Source: Pterobdella sp. o SKG-2022 (lineage: Eukaryota; Annelida; Clitellata; Hirudinida; Piscicolidae). Taken from it: a stretch of 64,000 nucleotides of DNA. The translations under genes were made by a program, and so were the position numbers. This document shows positions 12,236-25,556 of the stretch, in pieces (position 1 is the stretch's first letter; each line of letters begins with the position of its first letter). Location of the stretch: positions 508,901 to 572,900 of the forward strand of contig OZ038325.1 of NCBI GenBank assembly GCA_964035795.1, read 5' to 3'. Under the pieces are notes generated by a model. The model saw only the letters and a program-made list of their open reading frames with translations. It had not been told where the DNA came from and searched no databases.

Positions 12236-12340
12236 GTGTATGTGTGTGTACGTGCCTATAAAGTTGTGTGTGTAGGTGCATATAAAGATGTGTGTGTACG
12301 TGCATATAAAGATGTGTGTGTACGTGCATATAAAAATGTG
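12236..12340. repeat. 24-bp tandem repeat, about 4 copies
   Basis: Imperfect units resembling TGTGTGTACGTGCATATAAA plus GATG. The resulting VCVRAYKD frame is a repeat artefact. Confidence 0.85.
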
Positions 12341-13140
12341 CGAAATCTGAGAGGAATTCGGAGCTACAAGAATTTAGTATCTCGCAACAAGAAGCGTAAA
12401 ACAATTGTTGATTATTAATAAAAATGATAATGATACAACTATTTGTGTGTGTGTTTATTTATGCGTCTGTGTGAATCATTTTCAAGGTTGGATTGATGCA
12501 GGATCTGTTTATTTTTGATTCCATTTATATTTCTCTCTAATTCATACTCTGTATGTGTGCCCATGTTAAAGGGTTAATATAATTATGAAACGTGCTTTTT
12601 AAAAGACATCGTATATTCTTAGTAGACTCGAACTTCTTAAAATACACTTCTTGATTCATGATCACTCAAAAGAACACGAAAACGGGTTTCAGTTGAACAT
12701 AAATTGTTTACGTATGTCTTTTAAGAAATTATTTTACGTGTTATTATTTCGGTGTTATGTTCATTTTGTAGTGTATTTGTTCTCATGTCCGTGAATAAAT
12801 GTGTTTACTTTGTTATGTGTTAGAGGTTATATAAAATTTCTTGCTTGTGTTTATAAACTCACATGTGTAAAAGTGTGTGTACGTCAAACCTTGTTGTGGT
12901 TGTGAAAATGTGATAGATACAAACATTAAAAGTCCACAGAATAATGAAAATTACCTCGGTGAAGGCATCCTACAAAACAATATGGCGGATGAAGTTGAGA
13001 AGCTGAGTGCTATTTATAGTGCGCACTTCAGCCATATACACGCGCCTATCTTATATAATGTCGGAGCTGTTATTCTACTTTTCCGTATTGTTTCTTATAG
13101 TGTTTACTTTATAATATTGAGACAACACTCATTTTCATTA

Positions 13141-13780
13141 TCAGGGTATTTGGGGGTGATACGTGGGTGGTACCGGGTATTTGGAGGTGATACGTGGGGG
13201 GTACCGGGTATTTGGGGGTGCTACGTGGGTGGTACCGGTTATTTTGGGGTGATACGTGGGTGGTACCGGGTATTTGGGGGTGATACGTGGGTGGTATTGG
13301 GTATTTGAAGGTGATACGTGGGTGGTATTGGGTATTTGAGGGTGATACGTGGGTGGTATTTGGGGGTGATACGTGGGTGGTACCGGGTATTTGGGGGTGA
13401 TACGTGGGTGGTATTGGGTATTTGAGAGTGATACGTGGGTGGTATTGGGTATTTGGGGGTGATACGTGGGTGGTATTGGGTATTTGAGGGTGATACCTTG
13501 ATGGTATTTGGGGGTGATACGTGGGTGGTATTGGGTATTTGGGGGTGATACGTGGGTGGTATTGGGTATTTGAGAGTGATACGTGGGTGGTATTGGATAT
13601 TTTGGGGTGATACGTGGGTGGTATTGGGTATTTGAGGGTGATACGTGGGTGGTATTTGGTATTTGGGGGTGATACGTGGGTGGTATTGGGTATTTGAGGG
13701 TGATACGTGGGTGGTATTTGGTATTTGGGGGTGATACGTGGGTGGTATTGGGCATTTGGGGGTGATACGTTGGTGGTTTT
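13141..13780. repeat. 31-bp minisatellite, about 20 units
   Basis: G-rich units of 31 bp, core GGTGATACGTGGGTGGTATT followed by GGGTATTTGAG, with scattered substitutions and a few shortened units. The G-rich strand lies on plus. Because 31 is not a multiple of three, all three minus frames rotate through the same peptides (PPTYHPQIPNT, THVSPSNTQY, HPRITPKYPI). The unit contains no minus-strand stop, which explains the 235-codon open frame there. Confidence 0.97.
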
Positions 13781-14369
13781 GCACTGAATGGGAAATTATT
13801 TTTGAATATTTGTTTTTTGATAAAATATAAAATTATTACAATTATCATGTAAAAGTTTACAAGCCTGTGAACAAACTTTCACTTCATTTACCTTCTCAGC
13901 TTGACTTACCATATGTAGTTTTTATTTGATAGGTGTATGATTTGATATATTACAGCTGCTAAAAGTCCAATCTTGAGCTAGTATTTCCCCAGTGAAACTT
14001 TTTCGTCGTCATCAGCACATGGGGTTGTCGGGTGGTTTATACTCTTGTTCACTTCCCCAAATGTCACTCGTGCTTGTTTCTTAATAGATTCATAATCATT
14101 TTTTCACTAAAGCAACTGTTGCTATAAAATTTTATTGATGCATGCAGTTTATTTGAATGAGTTGTAAATTGACTATTGAGGCAAAACTTCTATAGTAAAC
14201 ACCTTTCCAGACGATCAACGACGCGTATAGCATACATATATATATTAAAGGCACTCAATGATGAGCTCAAAAAGGTTATTTATATGAATCTAATTCAAAA
14301 ATCTTTTAAACTGCGCGCATTTGTATTGGAAAAATGTATGTCTTCAAGATTATTTGTTACACAGGTGTG

Positions 14370-17300
14370 ATGACCACATTCGTCTTTATAATCCAACTCT
14401 GTCTCTACAACAATATAAAATCCATCTTAAAACCCCTTGAGAGGCATGCCAACCACGGCACCACATCACCCTCTCCTAAGGACCATCGTATGCTGAAAGA
14501 TGCCTCGAAACTAACAGACACGCAAATATTATTTGGAGATTTGACCCCCCTCGACGAACAATCCGTCCTTGAAACTCAATCCAACAATGTCATCTCTATG
14601 TCTTTGTATGGCAGTAATCAAAGGTTTTGATTCATTGGTACTATTTGATTAAGAATAATTGTTCACTTATTTTGTGGTCACTAGAATCTAAGATTACAAT
14701 AACAAAACAACTTAAGCCCTGATAAGTGCGGAGGTTTTGATGGTCACATGTCGCTCCCCACCTCAAACACCTAGGTACATATTGGGGGCCATAAGGAATG
14801 CCAAGCTGGTGAAAGAGGTGTTTCCAGGTTGGAAGTTGAAGATGTACTTGGAAGCCTCAGAAAGCTACGATAATGTTTCTTCCACGGTGATCGACATCTT
14901 GAAAGAGGAAAATGTCGAGTTGCGCTTTGTTCATCCCGATCTCAAGCTTGCTCCTATGATGTGGCGGTGAGTGAAATAGTGTTTGATGGTGTAATGAAAA
15001 AAAAAGATAAAGTGCATGACGTCATTTCGAGCCTGGCCCTCAGTCACTCAGTGTTGAAGGTTGATTCTGCACCACTTGGCCATGCGGTACCTGCAACTTG
15101 CTCAATATAATCAAAAAATTCCCATAAATCCTCTTGATGACAAAATTGAATCTTAAAAGTATACAAAAAAAATGAATGTTGAAAAAATAAATGAGATTTT
15201 TTAAATAGGGATCTACCATTGCCCATCACGGACCAACCCTTCTTTCCCACCAGCCACCCACTATCAATTAACTTTGACCATCTTCCAAATTCACCCGCTC
15301 ACCTTTTCACCATCCAGCAAATCCACCACCCCCACCCTTGCATCCACCCACCTTAACAGCTTCTTGGTAGCAGACGACCTCTCAGTAGACAACTTCATCA
15401 TAAGAGATATTGACTCTCTTCTCACCAAGAGGGATTATGCTGCTGTCATGGTCTGTCACTCGTCCATGTGTGTGAATGTATGAGTGCATACGTTTACACA
15501 CGTGAATGCATGAGTGTTTATATGCCCTCAAGTGAATGCATGAGTAGATGGATGGATATACTAATGGATAGTTAGGCACGGCAGGCGTGGTTGAAATCGA
15601 ACCAGGCATTTCATTGCCTAAGAGACCACCCAAGTCACAGCGGTTACTCTATCTCTGGTGGACTGTGGGGAGCTAAACCTGCCCGTCTCAAGAAACTTCT
15701 CAAAAAGTGGGTGGAAGTGTGTTAGTGGTGCATAAGATTAAAAGATAAGGGGAGAGCAAACGCAACAATTTTCATAGTTAGGTTTGACTTCATAAGAGAG
15801 CTACTGAGACGGTAGTATGAAAATTCAAAACTGAGAGAAATTCCTCTGAGTGAAGGTTGGAAACTTTTGTAACAAACACCAAGGAAGATTCAAATAGATA
15901 GAGTTGACATTGAAATGAAGTTTTTAAGAATCCCAAAATAGTTTCGAATGCTTATTGAAATGATGTTTGAAACATTGTCTTTGACATTTGACTGCAGCAC
16001 CTCGTGGACAAAAATGATGAAGAGTCTGTCAGATGGGTACTTGGCCGACATGACCTTCTTGGCAGATCGAGTGTGGAATTCCGTTAAACTAAGTTGTTTC
16101 TATTGTTTTTTGTATTATTTTATTGTCATTATTTATATTCTAATTTGTCAGATGCTTATTGTTCCGATAGCGTATCATGCAACAGTTGGCCTAATGCTTT
16201 TCCTTTTCCTGTGGCAAGAAGAGGGTATGAGCATTTAGGACAGGTGAGAATTCTCCGTTTATTCTCATTTTCATCTTTTTTGCATTTTTTTGAAAAGTTA
16301 ATGGCGCTGAATTTGCACTACCACACATGCAACCACACCTTTGCCAGCTGTTTGACATGCGAGGGACAGGCAGGTCTGGGGATATAGACATTTTGAAGTC
16401 TTGGGGTGGCAATTCTAAATGTTTGAGTCCGGAAGATATAGCATACGAGGCGAGTAATAAAACAGAAGAACACAGAGTTAATGGCACTAACTTGAGTGGT
16501 GAAGACAAATTGTTTGGTGGCTTGGTGCCAATCACGGACATATCTTTACCGCAGTACAACAAAGTGATCTCCATGAGTGTCAAGTGTTGGCTGACGACCA
16601 AAGGTGTCTTTTTACATGTCACTTCAACCGTATAAAACTGTCTCAATTTTTAAAAACGGATTGCTTTACTGAAAAGCATCAATCAAATATTCGAAAATAT
16701 ATTACATTTTTAAAAATTGTATCACAAAGCGTCTCATCAACACAGATCTGTTCTAGGAGCGCTAAGAAACGCCAAAATTTTAAAAAAAATTTTCCTGGTT
16801 GAAATTTAGTAATATATTTGGAGGCTTTCACTGGATTGAGCAGTGATAAAATTATCCCGAAAATTGTTCTTGATATTTTGCAAGACTTGCATATCAACAT
16901 AAAATACATCTATCCGTCTGACAAAATTCAAATAATATTTTCATTATAAAAAACGCTGAATCACTTCTCACGGTCAGAGATTTTACAGCCATTAAGGTAC
17001 GATTTTAAATTTCATTGTTGCTTTTACTGACGCAAAAATGAATACATAAACGTGGTTGAAGTCGGGACAAGCCGTGCATTCCATCCGAGACCATCCAAAG
17101 CATGTCAAAATGCATATTCATAATTCGTTGTGGGGAGCTTGAAGAGCTTTCATGGGTCTATGTTGGATAATATAAATATTTTGTTTGATATTTATAATTT
17201 ACAGTAACTGGAAGGAAAAAATTACTGGGGTAGATCATTACAAAACATTTTTTGCCCAACGTCAAGAAAGGTTTTATTGCCAATATTCATCCACCCAAAT

Positions 17301-17673
17301 TTTTCATCCCTCCATCCATCATCATTCCTCTTTCATTAACCCACCAATCCCTCTTCCAACCATTCATGATATGCACCACAGATATATATTGTTCAGACAG
17401 TGTATCCTGCAAATCTTGGCCCAACTCCTTCCCTTTTCCACAACCTCGCAACAACACTGAGCATGTTGGACAGGTATATTTGCTGCTGAGCATCTAGTCA
17501 CCATATCATTTTCAACATTCAAGATTTTTTGAATTGCAAAGCTATATAATGATTGAATTGTCATCAATATTCCAATCTCAACTAATCATCTTTCAAAAGT
17601 TCAAAATTTTTTTCATTGCAGAATGTTGTTGGAGGTGCAGCTTCCCCTGGCGAGAGATAATCTATCTTGTATT
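14370..17673 (+). CDS. Tandem two-module glycosyltransferase-like protein; second module degenerate
   Basis: Predicted type II membrane glycosyltransferase. Module 1 exons: 14370-14623 (short hydrophobic N-terminus, then ISMSLYGSN), 14775-14966 (ILGAIRNAKLVKEVFPGWK), 15360-15450 (FIIRDIDS, a DxD-type metal/nucleotide-sugar motif), 15585-15706 (RDHPSHSGYSISGGLWG), 15998-16092 and 16152-16243 (CSDSVSCNSWPN); phases close throughout. The exon at about 16368 ends module 1 and then restarts the pattern (VISMSV). Module 2 follows in the same order at 16757-17673 but is damaged: a frameshift at an A-run near 16785, TGA in place of the expected Trp codon near 16800, KNAES where module 1 has RDIDS, and a stop after SLWGA near 17133. 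The C-terminal CSDSVSCKSWPN part is still well conserved. Family recognition is by motif memory; the sugar substrate is unknown. Confidence 0.65.
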
Positions 17674-20600
17674 CCTAGCTTACCGCATGTTCTCTTTTAT
17701 TTATCTACTAGTTTTAATACAGCATTCCATCCATTTGCAGGTTATTCACTTCATGCAGAAATCCAAAATTTATTTCATCCAACTTTTTGGAAAAATATTT
17801 TCTGGAACGGCAATTTTTAAAAATCAATTAAAATGTTTGTAAAGCTTGCATAAGAAATAATTTTGTCCCTTCTCACTCCATTAATTAAATTTCGAGAAAT
17901 TTAAATTATTTTGATTTTTGATAAAAAATTGCCGAATTGCATAAATATAAATCAGAACAAACAAGTGGTGGGCTGGTCTAAAACAAACAAGCTTTAATTT
18001 AGAGACCAAACTTCAGCCATTAAAAATCCATATTTGTGGTTTAACTAATTTCTGATGAATTTAAATGAGTTTACTTAGTTAACATTTTAATAAAACAATT
18101 TTTTGAAATTTTAAATATAATAAACTGTCATCTTGAATATTTATAAACTGAACGTCAGATGGTTTATTTTAAATCGAAATTACATTATCGGGGAAAGCAT
18201 TCAAAATATATTTTATCTCGTCATATCTATTCAAATTAACAAATTCATCAAATCAATAATCTGAGATGTTTGATGGGAAAAGCATAAAAGGTGAGCTTTT
18301 TAAATTAAGGATGATGATGATGATGATGATGATTGTGGTGGTGATGATGAATATGATAATAATGATGATAATGATGATGATAGTGAGAATAATGGTGATG
18401 ATGTAGAAGAGGATGAGGAGGATGATAGTTAGAATAATGATGAAGAGAATGTAGAGTGAGTGAGCACAACATCAGATGTATGATTCAGCTTCGACTAGGT
18501 ACGAAGCATTGTGTCATACAGCTGAAGTTAGCTCACTTTTTGCTCCGCCTTCTTTTTTCTTGAAATTCATAGTTGATCCATAGTTGTGAGAGTTGCATGG
18601 AGGATAGTGTTGTATGAAAAAGCAGAAAAATCAAAAAAAGTGCTGTTTCCGGTTTCAAAGGCTTTCCTTTGTAAAAGGAGTTGCACCATTTTAAAGCTTG
18701 CTCAGAGAATAATGAAAAAGATATTCTAATGTGAAAACTAACGGCGATAAGATAAAAAAAATGAAGTGAAGTTGGTCATGAAGACTTATAAGTGTGTGCA
18801 AAGAGTTCAAAGTTCAAGTGAGTGTGTGTGTGTTTGTTTGTTTGTAAATAATAGATAGATAGACAGACAAATAAATAGATAGATAGATAATTCATTTATT
18901 TTAATAAATTTTTTGGCATTGAAGGAAAGAGTGGTAATCTAATAAACGAATGAAAACTGGTAATAACAAATAAAATAAAACAAGAATAAAAAAATAGCTA
19001 TAATTATAATAAAAAATATATTAACAATAATATTAATTGAAACAATAAAAATGATAATAATAATAATAATAAGAATAATAATAAGAATAATAATAACATA
19101 ATAATAATAAGAATAATAATAACATAATAATAATAATAAGAATAATAATAACATAATAATAATAAGAATAATAACATAATAATAATAGAAGGCACTAAAC
19201 TGGATGATCTCCCGGAGATCTAAGAGTTCTCACCTGCTTATCAAATAATAGCAATGATAATAATAAAAAGAATAGCTAAATTATTATTATTGTTATTATT
19301 CTCATTGTTGCTAATATTAGTATTATTTCTTTAATTGTTATTGTTATATGAATTATTATTATTTCCATTTTTATCGTTCCATTTTTATTATTATTATTAT
19401 TATTTTTATTATTATTGTTTTTAATAATAATAATAATAATCATATTTTTATTTCATTATTTTTTCGGTAAAATAATTTATTAATAACTTCTGATTTGACT
19501 TCGGTACGTAGGAGTGGTAGTGCAATAAATACAAATATGTGTTTGTGCGTGTGTGTGTTTGTGGGTGTAGATGTGTGTGTGAGTGTGTGTTTGCTTTTTT
19601 GTTTGTTTATATGAGGATGTGATTTGGTTATTTTTCTTGTTTAGACTGTTTTGGAAGTAATGTCTTTTGCCTGTCATTTTAACGTCTGTGATTCTATGTT
19701 TTAGATGTAGTTGTGTGCTTGTGCATGTGATTAAAACGTTCGTGAAATTCATGAAGTTTTATGTTTGTGGATGTGATTAAAACGTCTGTGAGCTTCATGT
19801 AGTGTGAGGAATGTTAAAAAAGTACCATGGATTTTTCATCAAAACCTTTTTAAAAAGTTGATTTCACCCAAAGCATATTTTTATCCTAGCCCTATTCTTA
19901 CAGAATTCGTTATACCCTATTTGTCATTATTATAGTCAATAATTACATTAGCATCAGCGCTAGCATTGTTAAAATTATGAAAGATAATATTCTAATTATT
20001 ATTTAGGATTCTTCTTTGACAGAAGTAGGTTTAGATATCGGTTGGATTAAGGGATAATACGAACAATACATAAAAAAAATTTCGAACGTCTCAAGAGCTT
20101 ACAGTAATAATAAAAATAATAACTAAAAACAAATAAAAACAATAATAAAAATTATATAAAAAAAAACAATAATAAAAATAAACAATAAAATCATAATGAA
20201 TAATAATAAAAATAACAACAACAACAATAAAGTCGTGCCTCTGTTAGCAACTTCTAGCAGTACATAAAGACTTTCGGAGTCCAAATTGACATGAGCAAGT
20301 TGTGTTTTGTGGGGCCTCAGAGTTGAAGAGGAACTTGAAATCTTTTTGTTGTTTTGAGGGAGCTCAACATTCGGTTTTTGAGCAGAAAAGGATTGAAAAT
20401 TAATTCAAAAATTTGAAAAAATTATCTTTTGTGTGAATTGCGGGTTTTGATAAGAAAAAAGTTTGTGAAGTTAGTGAAAACGGAAGTAAACAAAAGGGAT
20501 AAACAAACAACAATAAAAATGAAAAATTTTTCGAATTATTGACGTCATGCTTCTGAAGATTTTGTTGTTGTGTTGTGTTGTTGTCTGCAAAGGTTGCTAT

Positions 20601-20740
20601 GTCATAATTTAGTATTTCCGGTCCAAACTTTTGTACATACACACTAAAAAATGCCACTAACATAACTAAGACCAAACATATACACACAAAATATGCAGAA
20701 ACACAAACAAACAAACACACACACACACACACAAACACAG
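17674..20740. other. Intergenic or intronic DNA rich in simple repeats
   Basis: Contains GAT-rich repeats (18306-18450), a TAGA/GATA tract (18850-18890), AAT/AAG/AAC tracts (19040-19190 and 19400-19440) and a CA tract (20710-20738). The first exon and signal peptide of the vWA protein should lie here, but I could not pick them out. Confidence 0.5.
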
Positions 20741-23700
20741 GACAGTCATGCGACAGAGACATAGTAATAACATTGGACGCTTCCGGAAGCATATGCAACA
20801 ACCAAGAAGACAACATAAAGGTCAACTCGTGTCGTGATTGGTCGAGAGTTTTATCATTTGTCACATCCTTTATCTCCACTCTCACCATTTCTCCATTAAA
20901 CACTCAAGTCTCCATTGTCACCTTCGCCAACAGTGCACAAATCCTCTGGGACCTTAAACAGTGAGTGGTAGGTGGTGTGGTAGGTGGTGTGGTGTGATGT
21001 GGTGGTGTGATAGTGACGGTGTTGTTGGTTTTGCTGCTGTTTTTGTTGAAATTTTTAACCGGAAGTTGGTGGAGATTAGAACTGCTAAGTTCACAAACCT
21101 GTCTGTTATTCGCATGTGTTTCATTCAAAAACTCACAAAAACTACACATAAACAACCACATATACAAACACACATAAAAACGCATAACAACACACATATT
21201 AAAACACATATAAAACACATAACAATCACACAGCTTCAACACCACCTCCTCCCTCATAAATGCCATTTCCACCATCCCTCACACTGGAGGCTGGACCAAT
21301 ACAGCTGAAGCCCTTTTCACCACTATCCAGGTGTGTTTGTGTGTGTGTGTGTTTGTTTGTTTGTTCATTTCTAAACACACATAAACAACCATCTCCAACA
21401 TTACATGTGCCCACACAAACACACAATGACGTAGGCATTCAGAGGAAGAGGGGAAAGAGGGGGCGTAGAGAATGTAGCCATCATCATCACAGACTCACAT
21501 CCCACCATACAAATTGACAGGGTCAATGATGCAATTAATGCTATCCACCAATCTAATATCAGGGTTTGAGGGTTTGGTTGTTTATCTATCTACATTATCA
21601 CTATCATCTCACTTCACCACCTCATCTCTCACCTCACCACCCCATCTCTCATCTCACCATCCCATCTCTTCCCTCACCACACTTTCTCCTCCTTCTTTCA
21701 CCATCTCATCACACTTCCTAACTACATCAACTTTCCCCAGAGTACACAACCTTACCACCCCTCTACACCACTTTTTACTCTTCTCCACTCTTTCCCTTCA
21801 CCACTCTTTTCCAACAACTATTCCTTCTTCACCCACCACCCTTCACCCTCCAGGTGATAGCCATAGGAGTGACAGACCACATAGATGAAGTGACTCTGAG
21901 AGCGATATCATCACCCCCTGGCAGGGTTAGTGATATTTTTAGTTTTTATATTATTTTTTATTATTGTTTTTATTAATATTGTTATTCTTATTGTTTTAAT
22001 GTTATTGTCATTATTTACTTTTAATTAAACTGGCAATTAAAATTAGCGTTTATTGGGAGCGACATGAAAACAGGGCATGAGAACAACAACAAAAACAAAA
22101 AAAATATAAAAACAAAACAAAGAAAACACTAATAACTAAAACTAAAACAACAACATCAACACCATCAGCTGGGCATCGACTATTTCATGACGACATCACT
22201 TGCAAATATTAATGCCGTCATACCTTCTGTTCAGGCAAGCCTTTGTGGTAGTAAGTGACGTCATAATAACAGAATTTAAATATATTTTATTATTTATAAA
22301 ATAACATAATTTCTCACAGCCATCGTCACTGTTACTACGCCTACAAGTAAGATAATAATAATAATAATCTTATTTAAATATGAGTTTTCCCTATTTAAGT
22401 ATAGATTAATAATAATTAGCTGTAAATAAACATGGAGTTAATTATAAGTTGATATTAATTAAATATAAGTCTATAATAAAATTGTTTGTTTTCAGCGGGT
22501 GCTGTGGTCGATGTCACGACTCCAAGTTATTTTCTCTATTTTTATTTTTTATCATCTTGTTGTTATCATTTTTAATTTACACACTCTTATCCTCATACTT
22601 TTCACAAATAAGATTATTTTTATTCATTTTTAAACATCATTTTATTATTATTATCATTTCCATATACATTTTACAATATTTTTATTACAATTAAAAATAA
22701 CCATAATTAACAAGTTCATAATTTTTAAAGTTATGTTTGAAATCTATTTTTATCTCATCATAATAACTGTTATTATTATGAACGGTATTATTATTAAAAT
22801 TCATCAAATTCAACTCTTGTTTACTTTTCATATCATGAGATTAGGAACATTCCGAAGATTTTTCAACCAATATTCATTTTTATAGATTCATTCATCAATC
22901 TATCCATCCATCCATCCAACCTCTCCACTAACCCCTCTTTTCCCCAGACAACTGTGTGACATCAAAGAAAGATGTGGTGATGGTGGTGGATGCTTCCGGT
23001 TCCATCTGCTTCAATCAAAACGTTCCCACGTGCCAAAATTGGCGAGACCTCGTCAACTTTCTGTATGACGTCATCAACTCCTTTAATATCGGGCCTGACC
23101 ACATCAGAGTGGGAATGGTGGTGTTCAACGAGACTGCCCAAGTGGTGTGGCAATTAGACCGGTGTGTGTGTGTGTGTGTGTTTGTGGGAATATTTAAACA
23201 CAAGCATTCTAATCGCCACACAGATACAACGACAAAGCACCTCTTCTGCAAGCGACAAGAAACCTCAAGTACCAAGGTGGTTTCACGGACACAGGAGCAG
23301 CCATTGAGCAGCTGATTGGCACTTTTGGTCACTCAGGGGACCGCATTGACGCCCCTAATGTGGCACTCATCGTGACTGACGCCATGTCCACTGTGAACCC
23401 TGATAAGTTGAGACAACAGCTTGTGGAGCTGAGAAGAAATCCAATACAGGTGGGTTTTTTATGTTTACATGTGGCAAGATTCCAATTTGGTGTTGGACAC
23501 ATGTGTATCAACAATTCCACATGTGTTTGCATCTCATACAGGTGTATGCAGTAGGAGTGACACAGAATGTTGACCGCACTACACTGCAGACACTGTCAAG
23601 TCCTCCCCAGATTGTGAGTTTATCCATCCTTTCATCCATCCATCCATCTGTTCATTTATCCATCTACCAACCCTTTCACTCATTCTCCCCCAACCCTTTC

Positions 23701-25556
23701 ACTCATCCATCCACCAACCCACTCATTCTTTCATCCACCTATGTTTCACCTACCCACTCATACATCCACACCACAGTTAGGGGAGAATTACTTCATATCT
23801 CCATCATATGCTGAAATAGATAAGATAAGAGAGGTGGTGGAAGAAAGGGTTTGTTCTGGTGAGAATTCATGTTTTGTAACTTAGCAATTTTTAAGATTAG
23901 TCAAAATTATTTTATTCTCAATATAAATTATTTTTTTATAAGTTATAATTATTTTATTATAAATTATATTTATTTTATTATTAAATATAATAATTTTATT
24001 ATTGCTCGAAATAGCCACTTCACACAGCAATACACTAACGAGTAAAAAATTAAATTCAGATGTTACAAGGAGTTTTCCATCCACAACTACAACGACTACC
24101 ACAACAACAACCACAACTACGACTAGATCGACAACTACAACAACAACTACTGCAACGACTACAACAACTTCAACTACAACAAGTTCAACTACAACAACTT
24201 CAACTACAACAACTTCAACTACAACAACAACAACTCTGTTCACAACAACTACCTCTCCTTTTACTACAACAACTACAAGAACAACAACTGCTACAGGTAA
24301 CCATATACAAAATCATCTTCAAACCCCTCCATCCACCCCTCATTATTATCTTCCCCACTCACAACTAGCCAACCTTCTATACCCAAATATTTCACCATCA
24401 CGACCATCTCCTTCATCATCATCATCACCATCATCTTGGACCCCCCTTACCACCACCCCAGTCTTCTGTAATAACAATGTGTTGGACATCGTGTTGGCGT
24501 TGGACTCTTCTGGCAGCATTTGCGACAAAGACCCAAACTATATGTTCGGCAGAGATATGACTTGCAACAATTGGTTATGGCTGCTCAACTTTGTTGAAAG
24601 TTTTGTCAACTCTTTCCACATTGGGCCTTCCCACACCCAAGTGGCTGTTGTCATCTTCCACTCTCTCTCCTACATCAAGTTCTCTCTTGACACGTTTGCA
24701 TTTGTTGTTCAGTGTTGATTTGATAACAACAATGTTGCAACACAAACCTAAAAAAAATCCCACAATTACAACAACAAAAAACTACTACAACACTAATCAA
24801 AACAATAAAAATCTCAACACCGACACTTCCATACAACAACAAACAGCTACCAAAGCAAAGACCAGCTGATGTCCGCCATTAGGACCTTACCATTTGAAGG
24901 TGGATGGACTGACACAGCTAGTGGCATGCGCAGAGCTTTAGAGGTGTTTCGAGGTGCAGCTAATAGGCCCAATGTGCCTGATCTGCTGGTTACAATCACT
25001 GATGGAGAGGTGGGAGAGTGTTTGGGGAGAGAGGCTGGAAAGGGTGGCGGATGTTTGTGATGATGAGAAAAAAACTGAATAGATGCAAAATAAATATATT
25101 TATTATTGAGAAAATTTATAAATATAAAAACAAAAACAAAAATAAATATAAATCTTTCTTCCCACCAGCCCACAACCAACCTGAATGACCTGCCCATCCA
25201 GCTGGATGAACTAGAGAGGAGGAGGGACTTGAAGAGGTTTGCTGTGGGCGTGACCAACTCCATCAATCAAGCCACCCTTTCCAGCCTATCATCCAATCCT
25301 AAACTGGTGAATTTTTCGTTAAATATTCAAATGTTAACTCCACCCACAAATCTTTACCCTCCTTTTTCTCATACTTCACCCTCCCCCATTAACCTGTCAC
25401 TCATTTCCTCTTCATCCCCTCCCACTACCACCCTTTCTTCCTCCAATCTTCTCTATAACCCCCTCCCAGTTAAATGTGAACTACTTCATCTCACCCACCT
25501 TCTCGGAAGCCCCTCAAATCACCTCAGCAATCAGACAACAAGTGTGCAGGCCTTGA
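20741..25556 (+). CDS. Secreted-type protein with three von Willebrand factor A domains and a Thr-rich stalk (5' exon not found)
   Basis: Sixteen exons close in phase: 20741-20960, 21234-21330, 21435-21563, 21854-21925, 22169-22247, 22320-22346, 22496-22525, 22948-23161, 23224-23449, 23542-23613, 23777-23858, 24015-24296, 24462-24693, 24847-25009, 25169-25306 and 25470-25556. Each vWA domain has a full MIDAS metal site: DASGS/GWTNT/TDS, DASGS/GFTDT/TDA and DSSGS/GWTDT/TDG. Each closes with the same cap (LGIDYF, LGENYF, LNVNYF) and a final Cys. Paired extra cysteines follow each DxSGS. Linker 1 is short; linker 2 (24060-24296) is about 70 residues, mostly Thr, mucin-like. The protein stops after domain 3 with no membrane segment. 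This suggests a collagen-, integrin- or matrix-binding extracellular adhesion protein. Start and signal peptide are missing, so the 5' end is incomplete. Confidence 0.85.

Larger units (their letters stand above)
11778..14369. other. Intergenic DNA with minisatellites
   Basis: Between the minus-strand ORF and the plus-strand glycosyltransferase-like gene. Apart from the two minisatellites listed separately I see only AT-rich DNA. A YY1-like ATGGCGGAT at 12982-12990 could mark an unrecognised transcription start. Confidence 0.5.

Noticed and set aside
13141..13780. CRISPR-like regular array
   Set aside because: Repeats are contiguous with no unique spacers, and the genome is clearly animal.
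13141..13848. 235-codon Pro/Thr/Tyr-rich repeat protein on the minus strand
   Set aside because: The 31-bp unit rotates all three frames through the same peptides and lacks stops; units vary without frame-preserving selection.
15585..15610. tRNA B-box-like GGTTGAAATCGAACC
   Set aside because: It lies in a coding exon of the glycosyltransferase-like gene and no cloverleaf surrounds it.
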